In this document: piece after piece, positions 19,083 through 26,922 of the stretch
How positions within the stretch are numbered: the stretch's first letter is position 1
Layout of the letters: each line of letters begins with the position of its first letter
NCBI GenBank assembly: GCA_029263015.1
Contig: JAJCYI010000243.1
Span: 1 to 64,000 of the forward strand
Length of the DNA stretch: 64,000 bases
Direction: 5' to 3'
Source of the DNA: Saprospiraceae bacterium
GTDB taxonomy: Bacteria > Bacteroidota > Bacteroidia > Chitinophagales > Saprospiraceae
Position numbers and translations under genes: made by a program
The notes under the pieces: model-generated
What the model was told of the DNA's origin: nothing
Databases searched by the model: none
Seen by the model: only the letters and a program-made list of their open reading frames with translations

Positions 19083-19681
19083 TTCCAACCGAATTGAAAA
19101 CCTTCTACCCCTTGACCATCATGAGCAATGGGGGCGATGTGAATTTTAGCAGCGTGGTGGTGAACGGGAAGCCTATTCCCCAAACAAAAGCTATCTCTCC
19201 TTTCATGGGTGTGGCATTCATCATGGCAAATAGCGATGATGAACCAGTCGTGACCTTTTATAAAATTATCCCTCAGTCCGCCAATGGTTTTACGGAAGAA
19301 CATTTTCTGAAATACACAAAAGAAATGGCCATACCCGGCCAATCTTACCGGGGCATTTTTTTGGTCTGGACCCAGGGATTAGATGCCAAAAGCTGGGGTA
19401 AGACCGACCCAGAAACTATTGCTTGGTTGAAATCCATTGGGGCCGGACCGGAATTCCAAGACATCGAACAAAAAATAACACAACTGCCCACTTGTGTTGG
19501 AGATGCATCCTATTCCCTCGCATCAGTGGTAAAAATAGAAAAGGATGGCAAAGTGACGGGGCTAGACACTTCGTTCGAGGTGGCCGACTCTGGATATTAT
19601 CCAAATGCCGGACTGTCCCTTTCATTGGTGCCAATTGATGTGAATAAAAAAACTTTATTCGAATTGCGGGAACTTGATTGA
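19079..19681 (+). CDS. Paralogue A of a tandem triplicated family, function unknown
   Basis: A 200-aa protein without signal peptide or membrane segment. It shares a plan with the next two genes: an N-terminal ...PLTIMSNGG...VVVNGKPI motif, then a central hydrophobic strand (YRGIFLVWTQG), then WLKSIGAGPEFQDIEQKITQL, and a terminal SGYYPNAGLSLSLVPID. The line SIGAGPEFQDIEQKITQ corresponds to KIGAGPKLADINQKVTQ in paralogue C and KLGGGPKWYDLNQKCVY in paralogue B. Identity is only moderate between copies, so triplication is old. No enzyme motif is obvious; the beta-rich pattern suggests a binding or structural fold. Coupled by ATGA overlap to the small membrane protein. Confidence 0.75.
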   Translation: MIPTELKTFYPLTIMSNGGDVNFSSVVVNGKPIPQTKAISPFMGVAFIMANSDDEPVVTFYKIIPQSANGFTEEHFLKYTKEMAIPGQSYRGIFLVWTQGLDAKSWGKTDPETIAWLKSIGAGPEFQDIEQKITQLPTCVGDASYSLASVVKIEKDGKVTGLDTSFEVADSGYYPNAGLSLSLVPIDVNKKTLFELRELD

Positions 19682-19723
19682 GGAGTATGTGTCGGACACC
19701 TTCAAGGTGTCCGACACATACTC
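19682..19723. terminator. Near-perfect palindrome after paralogue A
   Basis: GAGTATGTGTCGGACACCTT then the inverse, centred near 19703. It begins directly after the stop codon. It is not followed by a strong T-run but could slow or end transcription, or protect the upstream message. Confidence 0.5.
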
Positions 19724-19759
19724 CATATTTTTCAAAACATTGAATAAAAAAAATTAACC

Positions 19760-20407
19760 ATGTCAGGAATAACCACTAATTATAAAACACCCTTTACCAT
19801 CATTTCCAATTCAAGCAAATCAATTGGCCCTCAATCTGGGATGAACTGTTTTTCAGAGGAAGGCGGCGGTGTGTTTGCAGAAAAAGGTCAAGGCTTTTAT
19901 GCCGGATATGCTGATTACGACAAAGACAACCTAACCTCTGAAATAAAATACCTAAGAGTGGGTGAAGAAAGAAGGAAACACCCTGACCAACTCCTCTCCG
20001 ATACAATTACAAAAAAGGTATTTCGCTATGGAAAAGAGGTCGATGGGCGACCCTTCATCTTCGTGTTTTTTACCCATGTATTGACCACCATGGATTGGCT
20101 CAATGTTGACGACAAAATGACTTCGGTTATTGAAAAATTGGGCGGCGGTCCCAAGTGGTATGACCTCAATCAAAAATGCGTTTACCGGGGGTCAAGTGTG
20201 TTGTTCCACATCAGCTATGCGATGGTTTCACTGGTCAAGATGACAACTGACAATGCTGATTTTAAAGCGATTACTGCTTATGAAAGTGCGGATTTAGGTG
20301 CTTACTCCCAAGCAGGGCTTTCGCTCAATGTCAACCTTGAATGGCTGACCACGGCCAACCCCGAAGCGAGTGTGATAAAGCATTTTGAATTGAAGGATTT
20401 CAATTGA
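19760..20407 (+). CDS. Paralogue B of the triplicated family, function unknown
   Basis: A 215-aa soluble protein. Shared features: PFTIISNSSKSIG near the start, a hydrophobic strand RPFIFVFFTHVLT in the middle, VIEKLGGGPKWYDLNQKC, and DLGAYSQAGLSLNVNLEW at the end. It is the most divergent of the three (an added segment with EEGGGVFAEKGQGFYAGYAD). Start ATG at MSGITTNYK lines up with the starts of A and C. No cysteine pairs, signal peptide or known catalytic motif. Same strand and spacing as its neighbours, so probably one transcript with partial termination at the hairpins between copies. Confidence 0.75.
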   Translation: MSGITTNYKTPFTIISNSSKSIGPQSGMNCFSEEGGGVFAEKGQGFYAGYADYDKDNLTSEIKYLRVGEERRKHPDQLLSDTITKKVFRYGKEVDGRPFIFVFFTHVLTTMDWLNVDDKMTSVIEKLGGGPKWYDLNQKCVYRGSSVLFHISYAMVSLVKMTTDNADFKAITAYESADLGAYSQAGLSLNVNLEWLTTANPEASVIKHFELKDFN

Positions 20408-20491
20408 ATTTTCAAATTTTCAGAGTTGACAAATTTTCAAAAGTTGTCAACCCTCTGGCGATTAAATAAACCTGAAAAAAAATCATCACCG

Positions 20492-21097
20492 ATGAATACC
20501 ACAGCCCAATTTGATTATCTGACCATTAGAAGTGGATATAATGGTTTTTCGGAATTGCTACTTAATGGCGACCCTATCCAAGAAGGCGTAAATAGCTATT
20601 TCGGCTTGGCTGCTTTCATCAATGCACAAAATGCCTCGACAAAAAAATACGTTGCCAAAAAATTGTTCAGCAAAACTTACAAATTATTCGCTCCCGATAT
20701 GTTGGCCAATATGAGTAATGACTTGCAGAACGAAATCATTACTCCTGCAAAGACTGCTGGCCGCGTCCCCGTTGTGGTCGTTTGGAGCAACCACATGGGG
20801 GGAGGAACATGGGACTCTTCGCCAGATTTTACAGCGTTTTTGAAAAAAATAGGCGCAGGGCCAAAGCTGGCGGACATCAATCAAAAAGTTACCCAATTGG
20901 GTTCGGGCGACATGTTGGGCATCGGTTACATTTTGGTAGCGAAATATGATGGTGAAAAACATTACGAAGTATTTGAAACGTCCGACATCAACCACCAGCC
21001 CAGTGCTTCCCTGTCCCTGCAAATGGCTCAGGTGCCGGTTGAGCTAACGGATGGTACAAAAAATAGCTTTATCGCATTGCGTGACGACTTGACTTGA
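20492..21097 (+). CDS. Paralogue C of the triplicated family, function unknown
   Basis: A 201-aa soluble protein. It carries FDYLTIRSGYNGFSELLLNG, a hydrophobic strand VPVVVVWSNHMGGG, FLKKIGAGPKLADINQKVTQ and DINHQPSASLSLQMAQV. The start at MNTTAQFDY was preferred to an upstream in-frame ATG because it aligns with A and B and the upstream part lies in a hairpin region (20420-20457). It precedes the glycosyltransferase by 58 bp, in a gap that holds another palindrome (TTTCTAAAGTTGTCAACTTT, then AGAAA). Function unknown. Confidence 0.75.
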   Translation: MNTTAQFDYLTIRSGYNGFSELLLNGDPIQEGVNSYFGLAAFINAQNASTKKYVAKKLFSKTYKLFAPDMLANMSNDLQNEIITPAKTAGRVPVVVVWSNHMGGGTWDSSPDFTAFLKKIGAGPKLADINQKVTQLGSGDMLGIGYILVAKYDGEKHYEVFETSDINHQPSASLSLQMAQVPVELTDGTKNSFIALRDDLT

Positions 21098-21155
21098 CCA
21101 TTTAAAAATTGACCTTTCTAAAGTTGTCAACTTTAGAAACCCATATTTCAAACAA

Positions 21156-22451
21156 ATGCCAAATGCCCGTATAAAAATATATGCCATCAGCTACAACGTA
21201 GCGCACACCGGTTTCACACGGGTGATGCACAGCATATTGTCCCATCTGGACAGTCGGCAATTTGAGGTGCATTACCTTGGTATTGGTGGTGGAAAGGCGA
21301 TGTACGGGCAGCAGGACAACGTGAAAATATACCCCCATGACCCTAGAAAAGAAGGAGACGTTTTCCGCTCTTACCTTGCCAAAGACCTGATGGAAAAAGA
21401 CCCGCCGGACATCCTTTTTGTCATCAACGATTTGTGGATGTTCAAGCCTTATGACCGCATTTTGAGGCAGTTCAGGGAGCGCACCAAATTCGTGACCTAC
21501 ACCCCATTTGACGGCACGTTGGAAGACCCTTCGTACTTGAGGTTTTTTGAAAAAAACGACTCCTTCGTCACCTATACCAAGTTCGGAAGACGTGAAACGG
21601 AAAAGGGTTTGAAAGAACTCCGGCTGGCAGGGAAAATAAGTGATTTTCCATCCATTGCTACCATACCGCATGGGGTGGACAGGCAGCGATTTTTCCCAAA
21701 ATATGGAAAGCCTGATGAGGCAAATTGGACGGCAGGGCGGAAAACGGCCAAACGAAAAGTATTCGGCCCCGAACTGGCTGCCACAGATTCCTTCATCGTG
21801 CTGAACGCCAACCGACCGACCCCCCGCAAGCGCATGGACTTGACCATTGAAGGCTTCACCCGTTTTGCCGGAGGCAAGCCAAAAAATGTAAAACTCTGTC
21901 TCCACCATGCCCTGCTCATGCCGGAGGAAAAAAAGGAAATAGAAGCACTGGTAAATAAATGGAAAATCAATGACCGCCTGATTTGGAGTACTGTCAATCA
22001 CCCCGAAGAACACTTCTCCGATGCCCAACTTAACGAACTGTACAATGCCTGCGACGTCGGCATCAACACTTCGCAGGGCGAAGGATGGGGCATGATTGCT
22101 TTTGAACATGCTGCCACGGGCGCTGCCCAAATCGTACCTAGCCACAGTGCCTGTGGGGAATTGTGGAGCAGCTCGGCGCTGGTACTGCCTACAGCAAAAA
22201 AAAGGCAAGAGCCACCGCACCCAATGGCATTTCGGGAAGTAACGGCCACCGATGTGGCGGCAGCTTTGGAGCGGCTGTACACCGACCGTCAATTTTTGCG
22301 GAACATGTCCAAAAAGGCTTATGAAAATGCCTGCCGCCCCGAATACAGTTGGCAATGCATCGGGAAGCAATGGGGCGGGCTATTCAAACAAGTGGCGCAC
22401 GAAAAACCGTCAACCGTCCACCGTCAACCATCCGCCGATGTTGCAGTTTAG
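21156..22451 (+). CDS. Glycosyltransferase family 4
   Basis: A 431-aa cytoplasmic GT-B fold enzyme that transfers a sugar from a nucleotide or lipid donor. Seen: an N-terminal Rossmann-like region starting IKIYAISYNVAHTGFTRVMHS, the interdomain IATIPHGVDRQRFFP, the donor-site start VLNANRPTPRKRMDL, and the GT4 hallmark SQGEGWGMIAFEHAATGAAQ with the E-x7-E pattern. Length is normal. The 3' end overlaps the FkbM methyltransferase by 14 bp, so the two are co-translated and probably act on the same glycan. Acceptor and donor are not predictable. The C-terminal tail (KPSTVHRQPSADVAV) is low in conservation character. Confidence 0.9.
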   Translation: MPNARIKIYAISYNVAHTGFTRVMHSILSHLDSRQFEVHYLGIGGGKAMYGQQDNVKIYPHDPRKEGDVFRSYLAKDLMEKDPPDILFVINDLWMFKPYDRILRQFRERTKFVTYTPFDGTLEDPSYLRFFEKNDSFVTYTKFGRRETEKGLKELRLAGKISDFPSIATIPHGVDRQRFFPKYGKPDEANWTAGRKTAKRKVFGPELAATDSFIVLNANRPTPRKRMDLTIEGFTRFAGGKPKNVKLCLHHALLMPEEKKEIEALVNKWKINDRLIWSTVNHPEEHFSDAQLNELYNACDVGINTSQGEGWGMIAFEHAATGAAQIVPSHSACGELWSSSALVLPTAKKRQEPPHPMAFREVTATDVAAALERLYTDRQFLRNMSKKAYENACRPEYSWQCIGKQWGGLFKQVAHEKPSTVHRQPSADVAV

Positions 22452-23190
22452 ACGACATACCATCGACCGCATGATTTTCAATGCGATAAATTATGCCGAC
22501 GAATACCGTTTGCCGGAGGCCTTCGATGCCGACGACATCATATTGGACATCGGCACCCATGCGGGCTATTTTGCCCACCGGGCATTGAAACTCGGAGCGG
22601 GGAAAGTCATCGGGGTGGAAGCGGAAAAAGAAAACTATGAACTGGCCCGCCAAAACCTGAAAGCCTACCTGAAAGCAGGAAGGGCAGAACTGGTTTTTGG
22701 TGCCGTATGGCGCTCCGACGAAAACGAGGATGTGCTGTACCACAGCGGCCATACCCATTTCCCGAACCACCACTTTGTAAACTCGGGCGGTGGCGATGTG
22801 CTGTGGAGCAAAAGTGGTGAGCCGTTGCCCAAACTGGCATTCGACGAGCTGTTGCTGCAAATCACCGAAAACGGAAAAAAGAACATCCGCCTTCTGAAAC
22901 TGGACTGCGAAGGTTCGGAATGGCCCATTTTGCTCACCTCCCAGCACTTACATCTGGTGGAGGAGGTATGCGGGGAGTACCATGAAATCGGTGGTGAGTT
23001 TGACGACCTCGAAACGCCTTCCCAATGGAAGGGACACAAGCGCTTTACGGAATCGCTCATGGTCCGGATATTGGAATCAAAAGGGTTTTCCGTCAACGTG
23101 ATGCGGCATATCAACCCGGTCACCGAAAAGAAAGAACGGCTGGGGATGTTCTTTGCAAAAAGACAGAATCATATTTTTTCAACATCTTAA
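22438..23190 (+). CDS. FkbM-family SAM-dependent methyltransferase
   Basis: A 250-aa class I methyltransferase. The SAM site is DIILDIGTHAGYFAHRAL (about residues 35-52) with acidic residue in VIGVEAEKENYELA, followed by LLKLDCEGSEWPIL, which is the FkbM hallmark, and EEVCGEYHEIG. FkbM enzymes O-methylate sugars or polyketides. It overlaps the GT4 gene, supporting a role in methylating a cluster-encoded glycan. The start MLQFRRHTIDR was chosen because it gives a normal family length; the frame is open further upstream only inside the glycosyltransferase. Confidence 0.9.
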   Translation: MLQFRRHTIDRMIFNAINYADEYRLPEAFDADDIILDIGTHAGYFAHRALKLGAGKVIGVEAEKENYELARQNLKAYLKAGRAELVFGAVWRSDENEDVLYHSGHTHFPNHHFVNSGGGDVLWSKSGEPLPKLAFDELLLQITENGKKNIRLLKLDCEGSEWPILLTSQHLHLVEEVCGEYHEIGGEFDDLETPSQWKGHKRFTESLMVRILESKGFSVNVMRHINPVTEKKERLGMFFAKRQNHIFSTS

Positions 23191-23202
23191 AACTATACTA
23201 TC

Positions 23203-23754
23203 ATGAATGACCCATTTATCGGCACCATCATCATGTTCGGCGGAAACTTCGCACCCCGCGGCTGGGCGCTTTGTGACGGTCAATTATTATCCATTGCATC
23301 GTATTCATCCCTCTTCTCCATCCTCGGCACCACTTACGGTGGCGATGGAAGAACGACTTTTGGCTTGCCCGAAATGCGGGGAAGGGTGCCTGTTCATCAA
23401 GGTAACGGCCCTGGCGTGCCACCCTATAACCTGGGACAAAAAGGTGGAACCGCGACCAACACCTTGACCACCACTAACATTCCTTCGCATTCCCACACCC
23501 TGTTCGCTTCCAATGCAGTAGCAGATGCCAATAAATTAACCAAAAGCGCAAAAGCCGGTCCAGCCTTAAAAAATGCTAATTTAAATATTTGGGACAACAA
23601 CTTTCAAGCATCGGCAACTGCAGGGCTTAAAAATAAAATGCACCCAAAGGTCATTGGAGCAACCGGTGGTGGCCAAGCCGTCAATAATATGCAACCCTAC
23701 CTTGCTGTGAACTTCATCATCGCCTTGCAGGGCATATACCCAAGCCGGAATTAG
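23203..23754 (+). CDS. Phage tail collar-domain protein (microcystin-dependent-protein type)
   Basis: A 183-aa protein. DPFIGTIIMFGGNFAPRGW, ALCDGQLLSI, LFSILGTTYGGDGRTTFGLP and MRGRVPVHQG form a canonical collar domain (PF07484), as in tail fibres and in cyanobacterial MdpB-like proteins. The C-terminal half ends MQPYLAVNFIIALQGIYPS, also typical. No other phage gene is nearby, so this is not prophage but one of the stand-alone collar proteins common in Bacteroidota, probably a trimeric surface or secreted protein. No signal peptide is visible. It follows the FkbM gene by 12 bp and so belongs to the same unit. Confidence 0.9.
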   Translation: MNDPFIGTIIMFGGNFAPRGWALCDGQLLSIASYSSLFSILGTTYGGDGRTTFGLPEMRGRVPVHQGNGPGVPPYNLGQKGGTATNTLTTTNIPSHSHTLFASNAVADANKLTKSAKAGPALKNANLNIWDNNFQASATAGLKNKMHPKVIGATGGGQAVNNMQPYLAVNFIIALQGIYPSRN

Positions 23755-23769
23755 ACAAACCCGGTAATC

Positions 23770-23932
23770 TAAGGCAAATTAAATTAATAAATTAGACATT
23801 ATGACGATGTTATTTTTTCTTCTGAGGAATTTAAAAAATCCGCACATAGTGGTTCTACGTAAGGGTTTTTTAAGTTTCTCAGAAGAAAAAAGAACACGTC
23901 ATAATGGTTGATTTATTAATTTAATTTGCCTA
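23770..23932. repeat. MITE-like hairpin element, TA ends (copy 2)
   Basis: TAAGGCAAATTAAATTAATA at the left is answered by its inverse ending at 23932. Inside, TTATGACGATGTTATTTTTTC and, near the right end, GAAAAAAGAACACGTCATAA correspond to the copy at 30729-30893. The middle CACATAGTGG matches the outer element at 40482-40806. Length about 163 bp. It separates the collar gene from the T9SS gene and may also end transcription. Confidence 0.7.
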
Positions 23933-24016
23933 AATACCTGATTTATAGCATCGAAGGGAAAATAAAATGGATGATTTTTTTCCCTCCCATGCCAAAAACT
24001 TAAAAATCCTGTCATT

Positions 24017-25237
24017 ATGAGTCATAAAAAATTACACAAAGACCTGTTCGACCAAAAAATCAGCCGGTACAAAAACCTGTCTGAATTTTTCTTCCTCTCC
24101 CAAAGCGGAAAAAAACCACAGCTGACTTTGGGAAGTGCTTTTTTGGCAAGTTTGCCCGTTGTCGGCGCTTTGGTTGTAGGTATGCCAAAAGCAAGTGGTG
24201 CCACACTTACCGGCAATACAACTGCTACTGCCAACAATATCAAACAAGGCAACTTTGCAAATGCCACTCTTTTTAGTATTGCAAGCGGAAATTCCTGCTC
24301 CCATAAGATTAAAATTTATGGAAATACTTTTTCATTAACTGTTGGAGCTTCAGACATAAGAATGAAACTGGCACCCGCAGGTGGAGGGCGATTGCAATTG
24401 AGTGCAGGAAATTATATCAGTCCATTGGCGGTTAGTGCTGCCATCAATGCCAATGCAACCGGGTACAATTCCTTTACCAGCAATGGTGCTGGCCCCTGGG
24501 GAGGTACAAACTCGGTCAGCGCCATCGTTGGATTTAAATTCAACTCCAATAAAGAAGGTTGGGTACGTGTAACGGTGCATGGGATTGGTGTAGCCGGCAA
24601 TAAAAAAATCATCCTGCACGAATTTGCCTTTGTCACGGTAGCTGGCAATGATATAAAAGCCGGAGAACCTCAATTGTTATTGCCTGTCGAACTTTCCCTG
24701 TTTACCGCAGTACCCATCGGGACACAAGCTGCCATCAAATGGCGGACAGAATCCGAAACCAACAACGCCGGCTTCGAAATCGAGCGTAGCGAGGACGGCA
24801 AAAACTACCGCCCCATTGCTTGGGTGGATGGCCACGGCACCACCCTCGAAGCACAGGAATACCTTTTCGATGACAAAAATCTTCGCACAGGCAAGACCTA
24901 TTACTACCGCCTCAAGCAAGTGGACTTTGATGGGAAATTCGACTACTCGAAGGTGGTCTCTGTGACCCTGAGCAGCGGGCAGTCGGTGGTCGGCGAGTTC
25001 TATCCCAACCCTGCCCCAGCAGGTTTCGCCTCCATCGATTTCAATACCGAAGAACCGGGCGAATGGACAGCCGCCATTTTCGATGTGGCGGGCAAAGCCG
25101 TCCGCAGCGAACAACGGTTCGTGGAAGAAGGGCAGCAGCATTGGCAGCTCGACCTGTCGGGGCTGGCCGAAGGGATTTATTTTGTAAAATTCGACAATGG
25201 GCGGGAGCGGTTTTACCGGAAGGTGACGGTGCAGTAA
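24017..25237 (+). CDS. T9SS-secreted protein with long N-terminal leader
   Basis: A 406-aa exported protein. The hydrophobic signal core (LTLGSAFLASLPVVGALVVG) starts only around residue 37, after a polar leader MSHKKLHKDLFDQKISRY, so the signal peptide is unusually long. The mature part has a beta-rich domain with Gly/Asn/Thr-rich strands, then a fibronectin-like segment (VELSLFTAVPIGTQAAIKW, NNAGFEIERSEDGKNY, YYYRLKQVDFDG). The final ~75 residues (GEFYPNPAPAGFASIDF to FYRKVTVQ) are a type A T9SS sorting domain. It is likely the main secreted cargo of this cluster and a candidate acceptor for the neighbouring glycosyl-, methyl- and sulfo-transferases, which is inference. Confidence 0.85.
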   Translation: MSHKKLHKDLFDQKISRYKNLSEFFFLSQSGKKPQLTLGSAFLASLPVVGALVVGMPKASGATLTGNTTATANNIKQGNFANATLFSIASGNSCSHKIKIYGNTFSLTVGASDIRMKLAPAGGGRLQLSAGNYISPLAVSAAINANATGYNSFTSNGAGPWGGTNSVSAIVGFKFNSNKEGWVRVTVHGIGVAGNKKIILHEFAFVTVAGNDIKAGEPQLLLPVELSLFTAVPIGTQAAIKWRTESETNNAGFEIERSEDGKNYRPIAWVDGHGTTLEAQEYLFDDKNLRTGKTYYYRLKQVDFDGKFDYSKVVSVTLSSGQSVVGEFYPNPAPAGFASIDFNTEEPGEWTAAIFDVAGKAVRSEQRFVEEGQQHWQLDLSGLAEGIYFVKFDNGRERFYRKVTVQ

Positions 25238-25267
25238 TATTGGCAACTTTAAGATAATCAACATTTT

Positions 25268-25498
25268 ATGAAAACGGAAAAACAATCTACACCTCCCATC
25301 ACCTTGATTACCAATACAGAAACGGGACAGCCTTACGACATCCCTGAAGAAGGCTCGCTCGGCCTGCTCGCACTCGGCTACGTTGGGCTGATGGCTTGGC
25401 GGGAAAAGCGGAATTCAGTCCGTAATATTCAGCCTTCCGTTGGCAACCAACAGCCTGAAAAGCAGCACACAAAAATTTCTCAATTTCCAATTTCTTAA
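25268..25498 (+). CDS. Mini-protein with PEP-CTERM-like hydrophobic motif
   Basis: A 76-aa protein 30 bp downstream of the T9SS gene. Residues 24-48 read IPEEGSLGLLALGYVGLMAW then REKR: a Pro-Glu motif, a short Leu/Gly-rich helix and a basic cluster, the order of PEP-CTERM and related Bacteroidota sorting tails. Unlike those, it is not at the C-terminus of a long exported protein, there is no signal peptide, and about 28 polar residues follow. No exosortase gene is in the window. It may be a tiny membrane protein, or a leftover sorting tail. Confidence 0.45.
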   Translation: MKTEKQSTPPITLITNTETGQPYDIPEEGSLGLLALGYVGLMAWREKRNSVRNIQPSVGNQQPEKQHTKISQFPIS

Positions 25499-25508
25499 TT
25501 TCCAAATC

Positions 25509-26132
25509 ATGCTAATCTTACAACAAGGACAATCGCTCGAAGCGAAAAAAGGAACCGCTTGGTGGCGCAACACCAGCATGGAATGGAAAATGGCCTTCAA
25601 CGAGGCCGTCTTCGGCAAAGGCCCCACCATCGAGCCGCCCAAAGAGGAAGAACTCATCCTGCTGCTGACCCGCGCCACTGCTCTGCGTTTCGCTGGGCCG
25701 ACGGCCCATGCCCCCAACCTGTCGCAGATACCGGGCGACCTGTCGGCCATCGGCGGGCTGGAGCATTTGACCTACCTCTCGTTCACGGATTCCAAGGTGA
25801 CCTCCCTGCGGGAAATCCGTGGCCTGATCCAACTGACCAACCTGTTTGTTTACAACAACCAGTTGACCTCATTGGAAGGCATCGAACGCATGAAGGGATT
25901 GGTGGAACTGGCCTGCCACAACAACCAAATCACCTCGCTGAAACCTGTGCAGCATTTGACCAATCTGCAAACGCTCTGCGTGAACAACAATCAATTGGAA
26001 TCATTGGAGGCCATCACTTTGGAACACGAGAATAATCTACGGGATTTCCGGGTCATGCCCAATGAACAGTTGCGCCACAGGGAAATCATCCGGGTACAAA
26101 ATGATTTTGGGATTTTGTGCAGGAAGGGGTGA
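25509..26132 (+). CDS. Leucine-rich-repeat protein
   Basis: A 207-aa protein with no signal peptide. After an N-terminal region with conserved aromatic residues (KKGTAWWRNTSMEWKMAFNE), LRR units of ~22 residues follow from about residue 80 to 180: LEHLTYLSFTDSKVTSLREI, LIQLTNLFVYNNQLTSLEGI, MKGLVELACHNNQITSLKPV, LTNLQTLCVNNNQLESLEAI. They give a curved protein-binding surface. Start MLILQQGQS was chosen over an upstream in-frame ATG lying in the preceding gene. Cytoplasmic location is inferred. Partner unknown. Confidence 0.82.
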   Translation: MLILQQGQSLEAKKGTAWWRNTSMEWKMAFNEAVFGKGPTIEPPKEEELILLLTRATALRFAGPTAHAPNLSQIPGDLSAIGGLEHLTYLSFTDSKVTSLREIRGLIQLTNLFVYNNQLTSLEGIERMKGLVELACHNNQITSLKPVQHLTNLQTLCVNNNQLESLEAITLEHENNLRDFRVMPNEQLRHREIIRVQNDFGILCRKG

Positions 26133-26147
26133 TAGCAACTGAAGAGT

Positions 26148-26537
26148 TCAGGCATTTTCCAATATAAAACCAGCATCAATATTCAGGCGGTCATAAAGGC
26201 GTTTGGCGAGGTCGAGGTTGATTTTGCGTTTGCCTTTTAATACCTCAGACAACCGGGAAGGTGCTATGTCCAAAAGTGAGGCAAGTTCTTTCTGTTTGAG
26301 TTGCATTTGGTACATTTTAAACTCAATCATTTCAGGAAGGGTCTGTGGTTGTCGAATAGGCATGAGTGGGATGCTGTCTTCCCACACTTCGGCTAGCAGA
26401 GACAACTTTTTCAGCTCTTTTGCCTCTGCATCGGAAAGGGTTTGAAAACCACCGCCCTCCGTTGCTTTGACAAGGTAGCCTTCAATGATTTGCATGACCT
26501 TTTTGTATTCTTCGGCAGTCCTGATTTTAGTAATCAT
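26148..26537 (-). CDS. higA: HigA-type antitoxin
   Basis: A 129-aa protein with a C-terminal XRE helix-turn-helix (QMQLKQKELASLLDIAPSRL, SEVLKGKRKINLDLAKRLYD, about residues 75-120), preceded by an acidic helical region. It lies 12 bp downstream of the HigB-type toxin gene, the toxin-first order typical of higBA. It should bind and neutralise the toxin and repress the shared promoter. The module faces against the surrounding cluster. Confidence 0.85.
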   Translation of the reverse strand: MITKIRTAEEYKKVMQIIEGYLVKATEGGGFQTLSDAEAKELKKLSLLAEVWEDSIPLMPIRQPQTLPEMIEFKMYQMQLKQKELASLLDIAPSRLSEVLKGKRKINLDLAKRLYDRLNIDAGFILENA

Positions 26538-26549
26538 TTTTGTTGAAAT

Positions 26550-26843
26550 TCAGATGGTTGAACAATCAATTTTATCATATTCTACATGTGTGCCAATGAA
26601 CCGGATGAACAGGGTGCGGATGTCGAAAAAAACCATGGCGACCAACCGATAGTTGTTGCCTTTGATGTTGAACACATAACGGTCGTTGCCGACATAATCC
26701 ACCGAATTGAAAGTTTGTTTCAAGTCAGCCATCTTTCCCCAATCAGCCTGTTTTACAATATTGTACCATTCGTTGAGTGCATCGGCAGCATCAGCATGGG
26801 ATTTACCAAATTCGTTCAGTTGTGTTTTGCTGATGATGACCAT
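26550..26843 (-). CDS. higB: HigB-type toxin (mRNA interferase)
   Basis: A 97-aa RelE-superfamily toxin of the HigB_toxin type (PF09907): KTQLNEFGKSHADAADALNEW, WGKMADLKQTFNSVDYV, RYVFNIKGNNYRLVAMVFF, and LFIRFIGTHVEYDKID at the end. The last segment is the family signature. Expected to cleave mRNA on the ribosome. First gene of the higBA operon. The upstream sequence has CATTTTTG, one base off the -7 consensus, about 35 bp before the start. Confidence 0.88.
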   Translation of the reverse strand: MVIISKTQLNEFGKSHADAADALNEWYNIVKQADWGKMADLKQTFNSVDYVGNDRYVFNIKGNNYRLVAMVFFDIRTLFIRFIGTHVEYDKIDCSTI

Positions 26844-26922
26844 TTGCTCATAGTTTGTTTAACGATACAAAAATGGAAATAAATTCCCAATTTCAGAATT
26901 TTTTTCCAAATAAAATAATAAA

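Noticed and set aside
23203-23754. Prophage, suggested by the tail collar domain
   Set aside because: No capsid, terminase, integrase or tail-tube gene is near; stand-alone collar proteins are common in Bacteroidota.
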